Positions 8,595-15,625 of a stretch of 47,321 bases of DNA are shown piece by piece. The notes beneath the pieces are model-generated. The model worked only from the letters and a program-made list of their open reading frames with translations. It was not told where the DNA came from and ran no database searches. Both the position numbers and the translations under genes were made by a program. Origin of the DNA: Candidatus Magasanikiibacteriota bacterium (lineage in GTDB: Bacteria; Patescibacteriota; Patescibacteriia; Magasanikbacterales; UBA922); NCBI GenBank assembly GCA_002716765.1, contig PBBY01000016.1, forward strand, positions 1-47,321. Reading direction: 5' to 3'. The stretch's first letter is position 1. Each line of letters begins with the position of its first letter.

Positions 8595-10148
8595 ATGAAA
8601 GAAAATATAAATTTACAATTTAAGGAACATGAAGGTCAAGAAGTAGTTGACCCTAAACTACAACTAGAAAAATTAGGCATTCCAGAGGGAGTTTTTCCTG
8701 AGGCATTGTTTCAAGACAAAGAGATGTTGGAATTTGTATTGGAGCAGCTACCTTCCATTAAATCAAGTATATTTATGGGGGCGCTAGCTGGCGGAGGCGG
8801 AGAAGTGGCTAACGAAGAGCGAGGTGTACAGAAAAAAACAGGAGCATCAAAAATTTTATTTAAAGCAATGGATAGGGCAATATATTTGAAAAAACCTGAG
8901 TTAGCTCGTAGGGTGGCAGATTTAGCAGGTTTTAATTTAGAAGATGTGCATTTTGATTTATGGAACAAATTTATGATGACGCGTATTCATTCTTTGGGTT
9001 GGGAATATTTTTATGATGTTTGTAAATCATTCGATATCAAAGAAGATAAAATTAATAAGACAATAATACGGAGTATTGAACGAGATTTGCAGTATGGAAA
9101 AAAGGAGGTAATAAAAAAGTTTGAAATATATTTAGAGCATGGAGGGTCAAGAGATCAACTTTCAGCTGATTTTCAGGATAACGCAATAAGAGGACTGTCT
9201 GTTTTATTTACTGCGGGCAACCATGAAGAGGTAGAACGTTGGGGGGTAATTTTTCAATTATCTCCTGAACAAAAAGAGATGGCTCGCAAACAAGCAATCA
9301 ATGGACTTATTAAGAAAAGAAAATACGATAAAGCAATAATACTTGGGGAAGAAAATCTTAAAGAATACTTAGTTCAACAATTTTCCAATCATTATTTGTC
9401 ACTATTAGTATCGTTATCTTGGACTGAAATAGAAAAATTGGAGAAGGATCATTCAGAATATATCAGTGAAGTGCCAGTAGAGGAACGTAAAAAAGCTTTA
9501 TCTAGCGGCCTTGGGTCGATGATGAAAGGGCGTGGTGCTGAAAGATGGTTGTCGATAGAGGAGAATCAGGCACGCGTGGCTTCGTTGCCGGATGATGTTG
9601 TTTTAGGTGGATCTGTTCAAAATGAAGCATTACAACTGTATGAAAAAATGCTAGTGGATCCAGAGAGCAAAGTAGCTATACCTTTTATTGAGTTATTCCG
9701 ATTATCTCAGGATGTTAGAGAGGGACACCTTAAAACTGTGGTAGATCGTATTTTTTCTCATCCAACCTTAAATCGTGGTGATTTGGATAAATTAGTGGTA
9801 ATAGTGGAAAGATATCCATTTCTACGAGATCTCATCGAAAACGAAGACCAGCAAGAAAAGATATTAGCTGCAATTCAAAATAGTCTTTCTTCGCGTATTC
9901 AATGTGAAAAATATATGGGTTTACTTAAAAAAGAGTTGCAAGATAAATTAGTATTTAGTAAATTTGAACAGGCTATACTCAGTGATGATCAAAGGGAATT
10001 TGAACGATTAGGGAAGGAATTCAAATTATTTGAAGGAATAGACTTAAGACGGAAGTGGGGTGAATTAAAAGCAAGTTTTAATGCAGGTTTCTCAGTTTAC
10101 GAACTTTCTAGATATCCATTTTTAGTTTCATCATTAATTAATCAATAA
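8595..10148 (+). CDS. Helical protein sharing C-terminal tail with first operon gene
   Basis: The family is not recognised. I chose the ATG at 8595 (517 aa), 10 bp after the vWA stop, rather than an in-frame TTG at 8577 that overlaps the vWA gene; other spacings in this operon are similar. The protein is predominantly alpha-helical, without membrane segments. Its last residues, R506-Y-P-F-L510 inside AGFSVYELSRYPFLVSSL, closely match the end of the 950-aa protein (AGFSIEEITRFPYLISPL). A second RYPFL occurs at R406. An early Gly/Ala-rich turn (about residues 55-65) separates two N-terminal helices. The shared tail makes a common docking partner, such as the ATPase or the vWA protein, the simplest hypothesis. 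Confidence 0.85.
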   Translation: MKENINLQFKEHEGQEVVDPKLQLEKLGIPEGVFPEALFQDKEMLEFVLEQLPSIKSSIFMGALAGGGGEVANEERGVQKKTGASKILFKAMDRAIYLKKPELARRVADLAGFNLEDVHFDLWNKFMMTRIHSLGWEYFYDVCKSFDIKEDKINKTIIRSIERDLQYGKKEVIKKFEIYLEHGGSRDQLSADFQDNAIRGLSVLFTAGNHEEVERWGVIFQLSPEQKEMARKQAINGLIKKRKYDKAIILGEENLKEYLVQQFSNHYLSLLVSLSWTEIEKLEKDHSEYISEVPVEERKKALSSGLGSMMKGRGAERWLSIEENQARVASLPDDVVLGGSVQNEALQLYEKMLVDPESKVAIPFIELFRLSQDVREGHLKTVVDRIFSHPTLNRGDLDKLVVIVERYPFLRDLIENEDQQEKILAAIQNSLSSRIQCEKYMGLLKKELQDKLVFSKFEQAILSDDQREFERLGKEFKLFEGIDLRRKWGELKASFNAGFSVYELSRYPFLVSSLINQ

Positions 10149-10152
10149 TAAT

Positions 10153-10626
10153 ATGCTTAAAAATTTCGAATCAAACCTTGTGAGAATAGATAAATTACTC
10201 AGTGAGGGTGAGGAATCCCCAGACTTCGAGGCTTTATTTTCTGGTATCGATAGTATGTGCGATGAGATTGATCAAGGGGTTGAATCCAGAAAAGACGAAG
10301 TAGAAACCTGGTCTTTGGAAAGAAAAAGAAAAGAAGCTGTTGATTCACAAGATACTTTTGTTTTGAATTTACTTTCAATGGATGAGGAATTCACTATTCG
10401 CACACTTTCTGCTTGTAATCCAAATACTCCTAATACATCCCTTAGACGACTGGTTGAAGGAGCTAATGATTATGTGAGGATGGTTATTGCTAATAATCCT
10501 CGTGTATCTCCAGATGTACTTAGTCGCATTGCTGAGTTGAGTGGAGAGCAAGAGGTCTTAGATGCGGTAAAAAATAACCCTAATGTTTCAAAGGTTACAA
10601 AATTCAGAATTGAAAATAAGTTATGA
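10153..10626 (+). CDS. Leucine-rich-variant (LRV) repeat protein, last gene of AAA+/vWA operon
   Basis: A 157-aa protein starting 4 bp after the previous stop. Residues about 80-156 hold three units of 26-27 residues with the LRV-type pattern: VRMVIANNPRVSPDVLSRIA is the clearest, and NPN/NPR/NPN turns sit at 89, 115 and 142. LRV repeats form short right-handed helical solenoids used for protein binding. The Cys-rich N-terminal Fe-S motif of some LRV proteins is absent; the N-terminal 75 residues are charged helices. It closes the operon: the terminator at 10733-10758 follows after about 105 bp. A scaffold or target-binding role is inference. Confidence 0.8.
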   Translation: MLKNFESNLVRIDKLLSEGEESPDFEALFSGIDSMCDEIDQGVESRKDEVETWSLERKRKEAVDSQDTFVLNLLSMDEEFTIRTLSACNPNTPNTSLRRLVEGANDYVRMVIANNPRVSPDVLSRIAELSGEQEVLDAVKNNPNVSKVTKFRIENKL

Positions 10627-10732
10627 TCTAAGCAAATTACACTGAAACGGTTGTTAGCTCCTTCAGAACCTCGATAGTATTATTGGTAGATGGGGTTGTG
10701 GCTACTTTTATGTAGGCTAGATTGAATATTTT

Positions 10733-10758
10733 GAGATGTAATTTTTCATCTCTTTTTT
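10733..10758 (+). terminator. Rho-independent terminator of AAA+/vWA operon
   Basis: GAGATG (10733-10738) pairs with CATCTC (10747-10752) over an 8-nt loop, followed by six T residues. Confidence 0.7.
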
Positions 10759-10961
10759 ATTTATTTTGTATTACATGAGGTATCTTATACTACTATGAAT
10801 AGTGGACTAGTCATAATTGAGTCTAAATAGGTAAAAATAGTGACAATACCTCTATGTTGTGATAAGTTTGAGTCTCTTGTGTTTGTTCTTTTTGACTAGG
10901 TCATATTTCATTAATTGATAGTTTTTATTCAAAAATTACTTGTCAAGCAAACTTGTACACA

Positions 10962-10990
10962 GGGGTGTTAATAATACCCCTTTTATTATT
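10962..10990 (+). terminator. Second intergenic hairpin terminator
   Basis: GGGGTGTT (10962-10969) pairs with AATACCCC (10973-10980), including one G-T pair, over a 3-nt loop. TTTTATTATT follows. It directly precedes the next promoter and insulates it from upstream transcription. Confidence 0.65.
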
Positions 10991-11017
10991 GCTTTTTCTG
11001 TATACTATAGGTATAAT
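10989..11017 (+). promoter_or_regulatory. Promoter of RimK-like ligase gene
   Basis: TTGCTT (10989-10994), a 17-bp spacer, and TATAAT (11012-11017). The predicted transcript starts about 23 nt before the ATG. Confidence 0.6.
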
Positions 11018-11046
11018 CACGATAGTTTTAAATCCAAATACTTACT

Positions 11047-11958
11047 ATGAACATTTCTCTTTTAGTAAAGGTTATGCCGAAAGACACAGAATCAGGTCTC
11101 TATTTTGCGATTCAGCAATTTATTGCATCAGCAAAAAAACGTGACTGTGATTTTAGTGTGTTTGATTATTCAAAATGTTGTGTTTCTTTGGTTAAGAAGC
11201 CGCAGATCTTGGTAGATAATCAAGAAAAAGATATTGATGGACTTATTGTAAAGGCGGGGTTTAAAGCAAAAGATTTAGAGTCATATTTACCAATTAATAC
11301 AATATTTGAAGAATCAGGTTTGGTTGCGGTAAATAATGCAAAGGCTATTGGTGTTACAAAAAACAAGATCTCAATGCTATATAGGCTTTTTTCTTCTGGT
11401 ATTCCAATTCCAAAAACCCATATTATCCGTTCAACGCATGATTTAGATAATTGTCTAAAAGATATTAATACATATCCAATTGTCTTAAAATCAATTTCTG
11501 GCTCTGGTGGTATTGGAGTATCGCTTGTGGAAAGTAAGCGATCTGTAACTTCTGTTGTAGATCTTGTTCTAGAGGAAAGTGGTGTGTTTCCTGTTATTAT
11601 TCAAGAATTTATAGCTGAGTCTTCTGGAAAGGATATACGCGCTTTTGTTGTAGGAGATAAGGTTGTTGCTGCAATGGAAAGATCCTCTGCAATTGAATGG
11701 GAATTTCGTTCAAATTTTTCTATGGGTGGAAATGTGCGCATTATTGATTTAACTGAAGAAGAAAAAAAATTAGCAATAAAAGCATCAAATGTTTGTGGGC
11801 TTGGATTTTCTGGAGTAGATATTGTCCGCTCAAATAATGGGCCAAAAGTATTAGAGGTAAACGCAAACCCAGGAATGAAAGGTATTGTGTCAGCAACCGG
11901 AATTGATTTGGCTGGGGCAATTCTTGATTACACGATTTCCCTTATTAAAAATAAGTAA
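11047..11958 (+). CDS. RimK-like ATP-grasp ligase
   Basis: The 303-aa length is that of RimK-type ATP-grasp enzymes. The central part holds the ATP-grasp signatures: PIVLKSISGSGGIGV forms the nucleotide-binding lysine and glycine-rich loop, IQEFI is the adenine-contacting segment, RSNFSMGG is the typical RimK loop, and EVNANPG near the C-terminus carries the magnesium-binding Glu and Asn. Such enzymes join an amino acid to a carboxylate through an acyl-phosphate: RimK adds glutamate to ribosomal protein S6, and relatives make gamma-glutamyl or lysine-pathway conjugates. The substrate cannot be read from sequence. It is a single-gene unit with its own promoter and a strong terminator. Confidence 0.88.
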   Translation: MNISLLVKVMPKDTESGLYFAIQQFIASAKKRDCDFSVFDYSKCCVSLVKKPQILVDNQEKDIDGLIVKAGFKAKDLESYLPINTIFEESGLVAVNNAKAIGVTKNKISMLYRLFSSGIPIPKTHIIRSTHDLDNCLKDINTYPIVLKSISGSGGIGVSLVESKRSVTSVVDLVLEESGVFPVIIQEFIAESSGKDIRAFVVGDKVVAAMERSSAIEWEFRSNFSMGGNVRIIDLTEEEKKLAIKASNVCGLGFSGVDIVRSNNGPKVLEVNANPGMKGIVSATGIDLAGAILDYTISLIKNK

Positions 11959-11980
11959 TTTACTGTGTGACATATAGTGC

Positions 11981-12009
11981 ACTTCTTCATTATTGAAGAA
12001 GTTTTTTTT
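11981..12009 (+). terminator. Rho-independent terminator after RimK-like gene
   Basis: A perfect 9-bp stem, ACTTCTTCA (11981-11989) with TGAAGAAGT (11994-12002), 4-nt loop, then a run of T. Confidence 0.9.
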
Positions 12010-12021
12010 ATATACTATTTT

Positions 12022-12030
12022 TGCTATAAT
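12022..12030 (+). promoter_or_regulatory. Extended -10 promoter of MFS-like gene
   Basis: TGCTATAAT is an extended -10 element. No good -35 exists 17 bp upstream, where the preceding terminator's T-run lies. Confidence 0.6.
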
Positions 12031-12115
12031 ATATATAAGTAAAAGTATATGCGTTATTTGGGGTATTTTTTACTACCGCACAGTTCGTAATCTTACTATT
12101 CTAGGTTAATACTAC

Positions 12116-13240
12116 ATGGCTCATAATCATCATTATTTACACTATTTTTTCCTTAAAACACATTTACGACAAATTTATACCTTTGTCGGTCTTCATGCAT
12201 TTGCTGCATCAATGGTTGGGTTATTTGTTCCACTTTATCTTCATGTAGAGCTGGGATTTTCTCTATCAGTGGTATTGTTATTTTTTATTATACAGAAGAT
12301 CGTCCTAAGTCTTGTTACGCCACTTGCGGCGTTATGTGCTACCAAAATTGGGACAAAACATACTGTGCTCGTGTCACTTCCTGGGTCGGCTATAACTATT
12401 GGATTATTATATTTACTGAGAATCTACTCAACACCACTGTGGCTTATTGCCAGTATTTCAGGAAGTAGTATCGCCTTTCTGTGGTTTGGTCTTCACACCT
12501 CTTTTGTCTTTTCTAGTCACAAAAAACACAGGGGAGAAGAAATGGGAAAACGTGTTGGCGCTGCTATGGTTGCAGGCATGTTTGCGCCAGCATTAGGGGG
12601 GTTTATTATTTCAATATTTGGGTTTGGAAGTCTTTTTTTATTTTATATACTCCTTCTTTTTTTGAGTGGAGTGGTATTATTACACAATGGCGATTATAAG
12701 CCGCAATATACTTTTTCATTAACACGTTTTAGCCGGTCTATTCATTGGCCATATGCGGTGTATTATGTGGCCAGAGGAATGGAAATAAGTGCAGGAAGTA
12801 TACTGTGGCCATTGTTTATTTATTCTATTCTTACAGATTACTTGTCACTTGGGTTTGTGGGTTTTCTTGTTTCATGTATTAGTGGCATACTCTTCTATAT
12901 TGTTGGGAAACGGAGTGATAAAACAAAAAAAAGAACGATAGCTCGATTGTGTATGCCGTTTCGCCTCCTTTGTTGGGTTTTTCGTGCTGCTGTAAGCTTG
13001 CCAATCCATGTTTTTCTTGCTTCTGGATTCGCGGGGTTTGTATATGGTATTTCTTCGCCGCTAAGTAGTATGCAATACGATAATGCCGATAAAAAAAATA
13101 TTTATGATTACTTTATTTATCGAGAACTTTTTTTAGGTATTGGTAAGGTGTCTGTTTTACTCTTTTTCCTCCTTACACAGAACTTTGCTGGGGCTTTTTT
13201 GTGGACAGGTTTTGCGCAAATCGCTATCTTCCTCTTTTAA
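12116..13240 (+). CDS. MFS-like multi-span membrane transporter
   Basis: This 374-aa integral membrane protein has about ten to eleven hydrophobic helices in two bundles separated near residue 190-210, as in the major facilitator superfamily. After the sixth helix there is a short basic loop, and a KRSDKTKKR loop in the second half is like the cytoplasmic loop between helices 8 and 9. It is shorter than the usual 400 or so residues and ends abruptly in a hydrophobic stretch (FAQIAIFLF), so the last helix may be incomplete. The His-rich N-terminus (MAHNHHYLHYF) is unusual. No substrate can be assigned. The ATG is about 85 nt downstream of the promoter and lacks a Shine-Dalgarno sequence. Confidence 0.75.
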   Translation: MAHNHHYLHYFFLKTHLRQIYTFVGLHAFAASMVGLFVPLYLHVELGFSLSVVLLFFIIQKIVLSLVTPLAALCATKIGTKHTVLVSLPGSAITIGLLYLLRIYSTPLWLIASISGSSIAFLWFGLHTSFVFSSHKKHRGEEMGKRVGAAMVAGMFAPALGGFIISIFGFGSLFLFYILLLFLSGVVLLHNGDYKPQYTFSLTRFSRSIHWPYAVYYVARGMEISAGSILWPLFIYSILTDYLSLGFVGFLVSCISGILFYIVGKRSDKTKKRTIARLCMPFRLLCWVFRAAVSLPIHVFLASGFAGFVYGISSPLSSMQYDNADKKNIYDYFIYRELFLGIGKVSVLLFFLLTQNFAGAFLWTGFAQIAIFLF

Positions 13241-13291
13241 CTATTTAATTACACAACCTCCTTGCTTTTTTGTGTTTTTTATGATACAAAA

Positions 13292-14614
13292 ATGTATATG
13301 AATGTAGAGAAAAAAATATTGTCTTTTCCAGATAGTCCGGGGATCTATCTATTTTATAATGCACAAAAAGAGATTATATATATTGGAAAAGCGACATCTC
13401 TTAAAAAGCGCGTTCAGAGCTATTTTAAAGGCAGTAGAAGTAGTAGGCCAATAGAGCAAATGATGCACGAAGTGGTGCAAATTAATATAAAGCAAACCGA
13501 TTCAGTATTAGAAGCGATTATTGCCGAAGCTCATGCAATAAAAAAGCATATGCCAAAGTATAATGTTTTGGGAAAGGATAATAAGAGTTGGAATTATATT
13601 GGTGTAACGCAAGAGGAGTATCCACAAATACAATTTATTCGCCAGCATGATTTGTATACACAGTTTGGGAAGGATGTACAAATTCATAATTTTGCATTGT
13701 CTAAAACAGCAAAAAAAGCACGAAAGACATATCAATATCTTTTTGGTCCATTTCCGGGACTTAATACAAAAGCAGTTGTACGATTACTTCGGCAATTATT
13801 TTATATTTCTACGTGTAAGCCGGGAGCAAAACGATCGTGCTTATATTATCAAATGGGACAGTGTTTTGGTGTATGTATTGGTGATATTTCACCACCTGAA
13901 TATAAGAAGCATGTAGTGGCTCCACTTATTATGTTTTTAAAAGGAGGAAAAAAACGGGTAATATCTACACTTACCAAAAGAATGAAACGCGCGGCAAAAG
14001 AAAAAAACTATGAACAAGCCGCAAGACTGCGAGACCAAATTGCTGCATTAAAACGAATTCATGATATGGCGCTTATTAATAAAAGCTTTACGCATGATGC
14101 TATATCACACACAGATCAATCAGATGGTTTACGAATTGAAGGATACGACATTTCTCACTTAGGTGGAACGGGCGTGGTTGGGAGTATGGTGGTTTTTTCT
14201 GGGAATACGCCAAAAAAGTCAGCATATAGAACTTTTCATATAAAAAGTGTTACGGGTCAAGACGACACGGCGTGTATAAAAGAAGTGTTAACTCGCCGAA
14301 TAGCACATGGTACAGAAGAAGCGCAAAAGGGGGGAGGGGCACAATTTTGGCCACTTCCAGACCTTTTTCTTATAGATGGTGGAAAACCACAAGTACATGT
14401 GGCAAAATCAGTATTACAAAAACATAATATTAAGATTCCGGTAGTAGGTATTGCCAAAGGAAAGGGGCGTAAAAAAAATGAGTTTATACTCGGACAATCT
14501 TCAAAAGAGAATACTGTGTTAATAGAGAAAAACAAAAAAACACTTATCGCAGTGCGAGATGAGGCACATAGATTTGCACTAAAATTTCAAAGAAAGCAGC
14601 GAAAAATAGTATAA
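13292..14614 (+). CDS. uvrC: UvrABC excinuclease subunit C, lacking the HhH domain
   Basis: UvrC makes both incisions around lesions marked by UvrA/UvrB in nucleotide excision repair. An N-terminal GIY-YIG nuclease is present (GIY at 17-19, YIG at 30-32, Arg 40). Residues about 228-255 are the UvrB-binding UVR helix pair. The RNase H-like 5' nuclease carries its catalytic triad: D286 (YDISH), D362 (IDGG) and H426 (DEAHRF). The protein stops 14 residues later, at 440 aa against about 600 for typical UvrC, so the tandem helix-hairpin-helix DNA-binding domain is missing. No frame downstream resumes it, and a promoter follows at once. I start at ATG 13292; ATG 13298 is equally possible, while the upstream TTG at 13262 is unlikely. 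Confidence 0.93.
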   Translation: MYMNVEKKILSFPDSPGIYLFYNAQKEIIYIGKATSLKKRVQSYFKGSRSSRPIEQMMHEVVQINIKQTDSVLEAIIAEAHAIKKHMPKYNVLGKDNKSWNYIGVTQEEYPQIQFIRQHDLYTQFGKDVQIHNFALSKTAKKARKTYQYLFGPFPGLNTKAVVRLLRQLFYISTCKPGAKRSCLYYQMGQCFGVCIGDISPPEYKKHVVAPLIMFLKGGKKRVISTLTKRMKRAAKEKNYEQAARLRDQIAALKRIHDMALINKSFTHDAISHTDQSDGLRIEGYDISHLGGTGVVGSMVVFSGNTPKKSAYRTFHIKSVTGQDDTACIKEVLTRRIAHGTEEAQKGGGAQFWPLPDLFLIDGGKPQVHVAKSVLQKHNIKIPVVGIAKGKGRKKNEFILGQSSKENTVLIEKNKKTLIAVRDEAHRFALKFQRKQRKIV

Positions 14615-14618
14615 GTGC

Positions 14619-14647
14619 TTGACAAAAATAAGAGTACGAGGTAGACT
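14619..14647 (+). promoter_or_regulatory. Strong promoter of the small exported-protein gene
   Basis: Consensus TTGACA (14619-14624), 17-bp spacer, TAGACT (14642-14647). It begins 5 bp after the uvrC stop. Unlike most promoters here it relies on a consensus -35 instead of an extended -10. Confidence 0.75.
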
Positions 14648-14648
14648 A

Positions 14649-14689
14649 ATAGCTCTCAATTAACCATAAGGAGGGATCTTGAGAGCTAT
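14649..14689 (+). promoter_or_regulatory. Inverted repeat enclosing the Shine-Dalgarno and start codon
   Basis: A perfect 11-bp inverted repeat, 14649-14659 against 14679-14689, with a 19-nt loop that contains AAGGAGGG (14668-14675). The start codon TTG (14679-14681) lies in the right arm. In RNA this would hide the start codon and display the ribosome-binding site in the loop. As DNA it could be an operator just downstream of the -10 box. The predicted transcription start falls inside the left arm, so the RNA stem may be shortened. Confidence 0.6.
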
Positions 14690-14954
14690 CATTTTATTTG
14701 TTATTTTATTCAGTGTTGGATGCAATTCTGGGCCAATTTCTATGGTATCGACTCAATGCAAAAATCCTCTTTTGCGAATTCAGGACAAGTTTTGGGTCCG
14801 TGTCTGTAAAAGTGAGGGTGCTTTGCGCCGAAAGCAAGCGCAGTTGCCGAAGAATGGGAATCAACGAATCCTATTCAGTAAAGCTTTGGAAGAGGTAATT
14901 AACTCAGAGGATCCAAACAATTGGAAAAAGTTTCGGTCTCGCCATAAACTTTAG
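14679..14954 (+). CDS. Small predicted exported or lipoprotein of unknown function
   Basis: A 91-aa protein read from TTG 14679, chosen because AAGGAGGG lies 3 nt upstream, the only strong Shine-Dalgarno sequence I found in the window. Residues 1-15 are a hydrophobic signal segment followed by SVGC at 12-15, an imperfect lipobox (Ser rather than Leu at -3). The mature part is basic with two further Cys residues. I do not recognise a family. Its G+C is visibly higher than the neighbours. With the consensus promoter, the TTG start and the strong ribosome-binding site, this suggests an acquired gene. An overlapping frame at 14698-14898 is less likely because it lacks such signals. Confidence 0.55.
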   Translation: MRAIILFVILFSVGCNSGPISMVSTQCKNPLLRIQDKFWVRVCKSEGALRRKQAQLPKNGNQRILFSKALEEVINSEDPNNWKKFRSRHKL

Positions 14955-14997
14955 GTGCCGCTAGCTATCATTGCATGCACACATATTTCTTTATGAT

Positions 14998-15020
14998 ACA
15001 CCTGGAGGGAGGTGTTTTTT
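14998..15020 (+). terminator. Rho-independent terminator after small exported-protein gene
   Basis: ACACCT (14998-15003) pairs with AGGTGT (15010-15015) over GGAGGG, followed by T residues to 15020. Confidence 0.75.
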
Positions 15021-15031
15021 ATATATAAAAC

Positions 15032-15048
15032 ATTGTGCGACACCATAT
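15032..15048 (+). repeat. 17-bp interspersed repeat, solitary copy
   Basis: ATTGTGCGACACCATAT differs at one base from both arms of the inverted-repeat element at 16135-16283. It lies between a terminator and the Nudix promoter. Confidence 0.7.
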
Positions 15049-15083
15049 CTTTAAAAATGCACTGTTATTTTTTTATACATGTA

Positions 15084-15112
15084 TTGATATTTTTTCGTAT
15101 CATACATATACT
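15084..15112 (+). promoter_or_regulatory. Promoter of Nudix hydrolase gene
   Basis: TTGATA (15084-15089), 17-bp spacer, TATACT (15107-15112). The predicted leader is only about 16 nt. Confidence 0.65.
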
Positions 15113-15134
15113 ATTATACATACACACATTTACT

Positions 15135-15587
15135 ATGAAAGAAGATACACAAACACTCCTTGTAACACATAAGGAAAAACCGCAACACACATTCAAAGGT
15201 GGTGCTTTTGCTATTATTTTCAACAATAATAAAGAGGTACTGCTTTGTCATAGAACAGATAAGGATTTATGGAATCTTCCGGGAGGTAGACAAGAAAAAG
15301 GGGAGGCACCGTGGGAAACAGTCACTCGAGAAACAAAAGAAGAGGTTGGATTAATAGTGAAAGTAGAAAAGTTGGTTGGACAATATTTCAAACCAAAAGC
15401 CAATGAAAACTGTGTTGCATACCTTTGTTCTGTTATAGCAGGTGAGCCTACGCTCAGTAACGAGGCTGATGATATTCAGTATTTCAGTGTCGATGCATTA
15501 CCAGAAAATATATCACAAAAACAGGTTGAACGTATTAAAGACGCGTTAGCAGAATATAGTGAACCAGTTCTACGAATTCAGCAGTAA
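15135..15587 (+). CDS. Nudix hydrolase
   Basis: A 150-aa single-domain Nudix protein. The Nudix box is complete: Gly, five residues, Glu, seven residues, then RETKEEVG, which binds magnesium and activates water for cleavage of a nucleoside diphosphate linked to another group. Its small size suits nucleotide-pool cleaning or cap-like removal, but the substrate is not predictable. I start at ATG 15135, just after the promoter. An in-frame upstream extension to 15012 would overlap the terminator and promoter and encodes an unlikely hydrophobic leader. It ends at a shared bidirectional terminator facing the bcp gene. Confidence 0.88.
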   Translation: MKEDTQTLLVTHKEKPQHTFKGGAFAIIFNNNKEVLLCHRTDKDLWNLPGGRQEKGEAPWETVTRETKEEVGLIVKVEKLVGQYFKPKANENCVAYLCSVIAGEPTLSNEADDIQYFSVDALPENISQKQVERIKDALAEYSEPVLRIQQ

Positions 15588-15600
15588 TAGCGAGAGTTAA

Positions 15601-15625
15601 AAAAGACCTTTATCCAAGGTCTTTT
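15601..15625. terminator. Bidirectional terminator between Nudix and bcp genes
   Basis: A perfect 10-bp stem, AAAAGACCTT with AAGGTCTTTT, loop TATCC. A-rich and T-rich ends serve both strands. It overlaps the last codons of the bcp gene. Confidence 0.9.

Larger units (their letters stand above)
10627..11046. other. 420-bp intergenic region
   Basis: No open frame is convincing here. It contains the operon terminator (10733-10758), a GC-rich hairpin with T-rich tail (10962-10990) and the promoter of the next gene (10989-11017). A weak -10-like TATACT at 10786-10791 would allow a short independent transcript ending at the second hairpin, but its -35 is poor. Confidence 0.6.

Noticed and set aside
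13262-13291. TTG start for uvrC
   Set aside because: The extra residues do not belong to UvrC, which starts just before the GIY-YIG domain; ATG 13292 or 13298 fits.
14615-15134. Continuation of uvrC encoding the missing HhH domain after a frameshift
   Set aside because: No frame downstream encodes HhH-like residues, and a consensus promoter begins 5 bp after the stop.
15012-15134. 41-residue hydrophobic N-terminal extension of the Nudix protein
   Set aside because: It spans a terminator, a repeat copy and the promoter; the ATG at 15135 follows the promoter directly.
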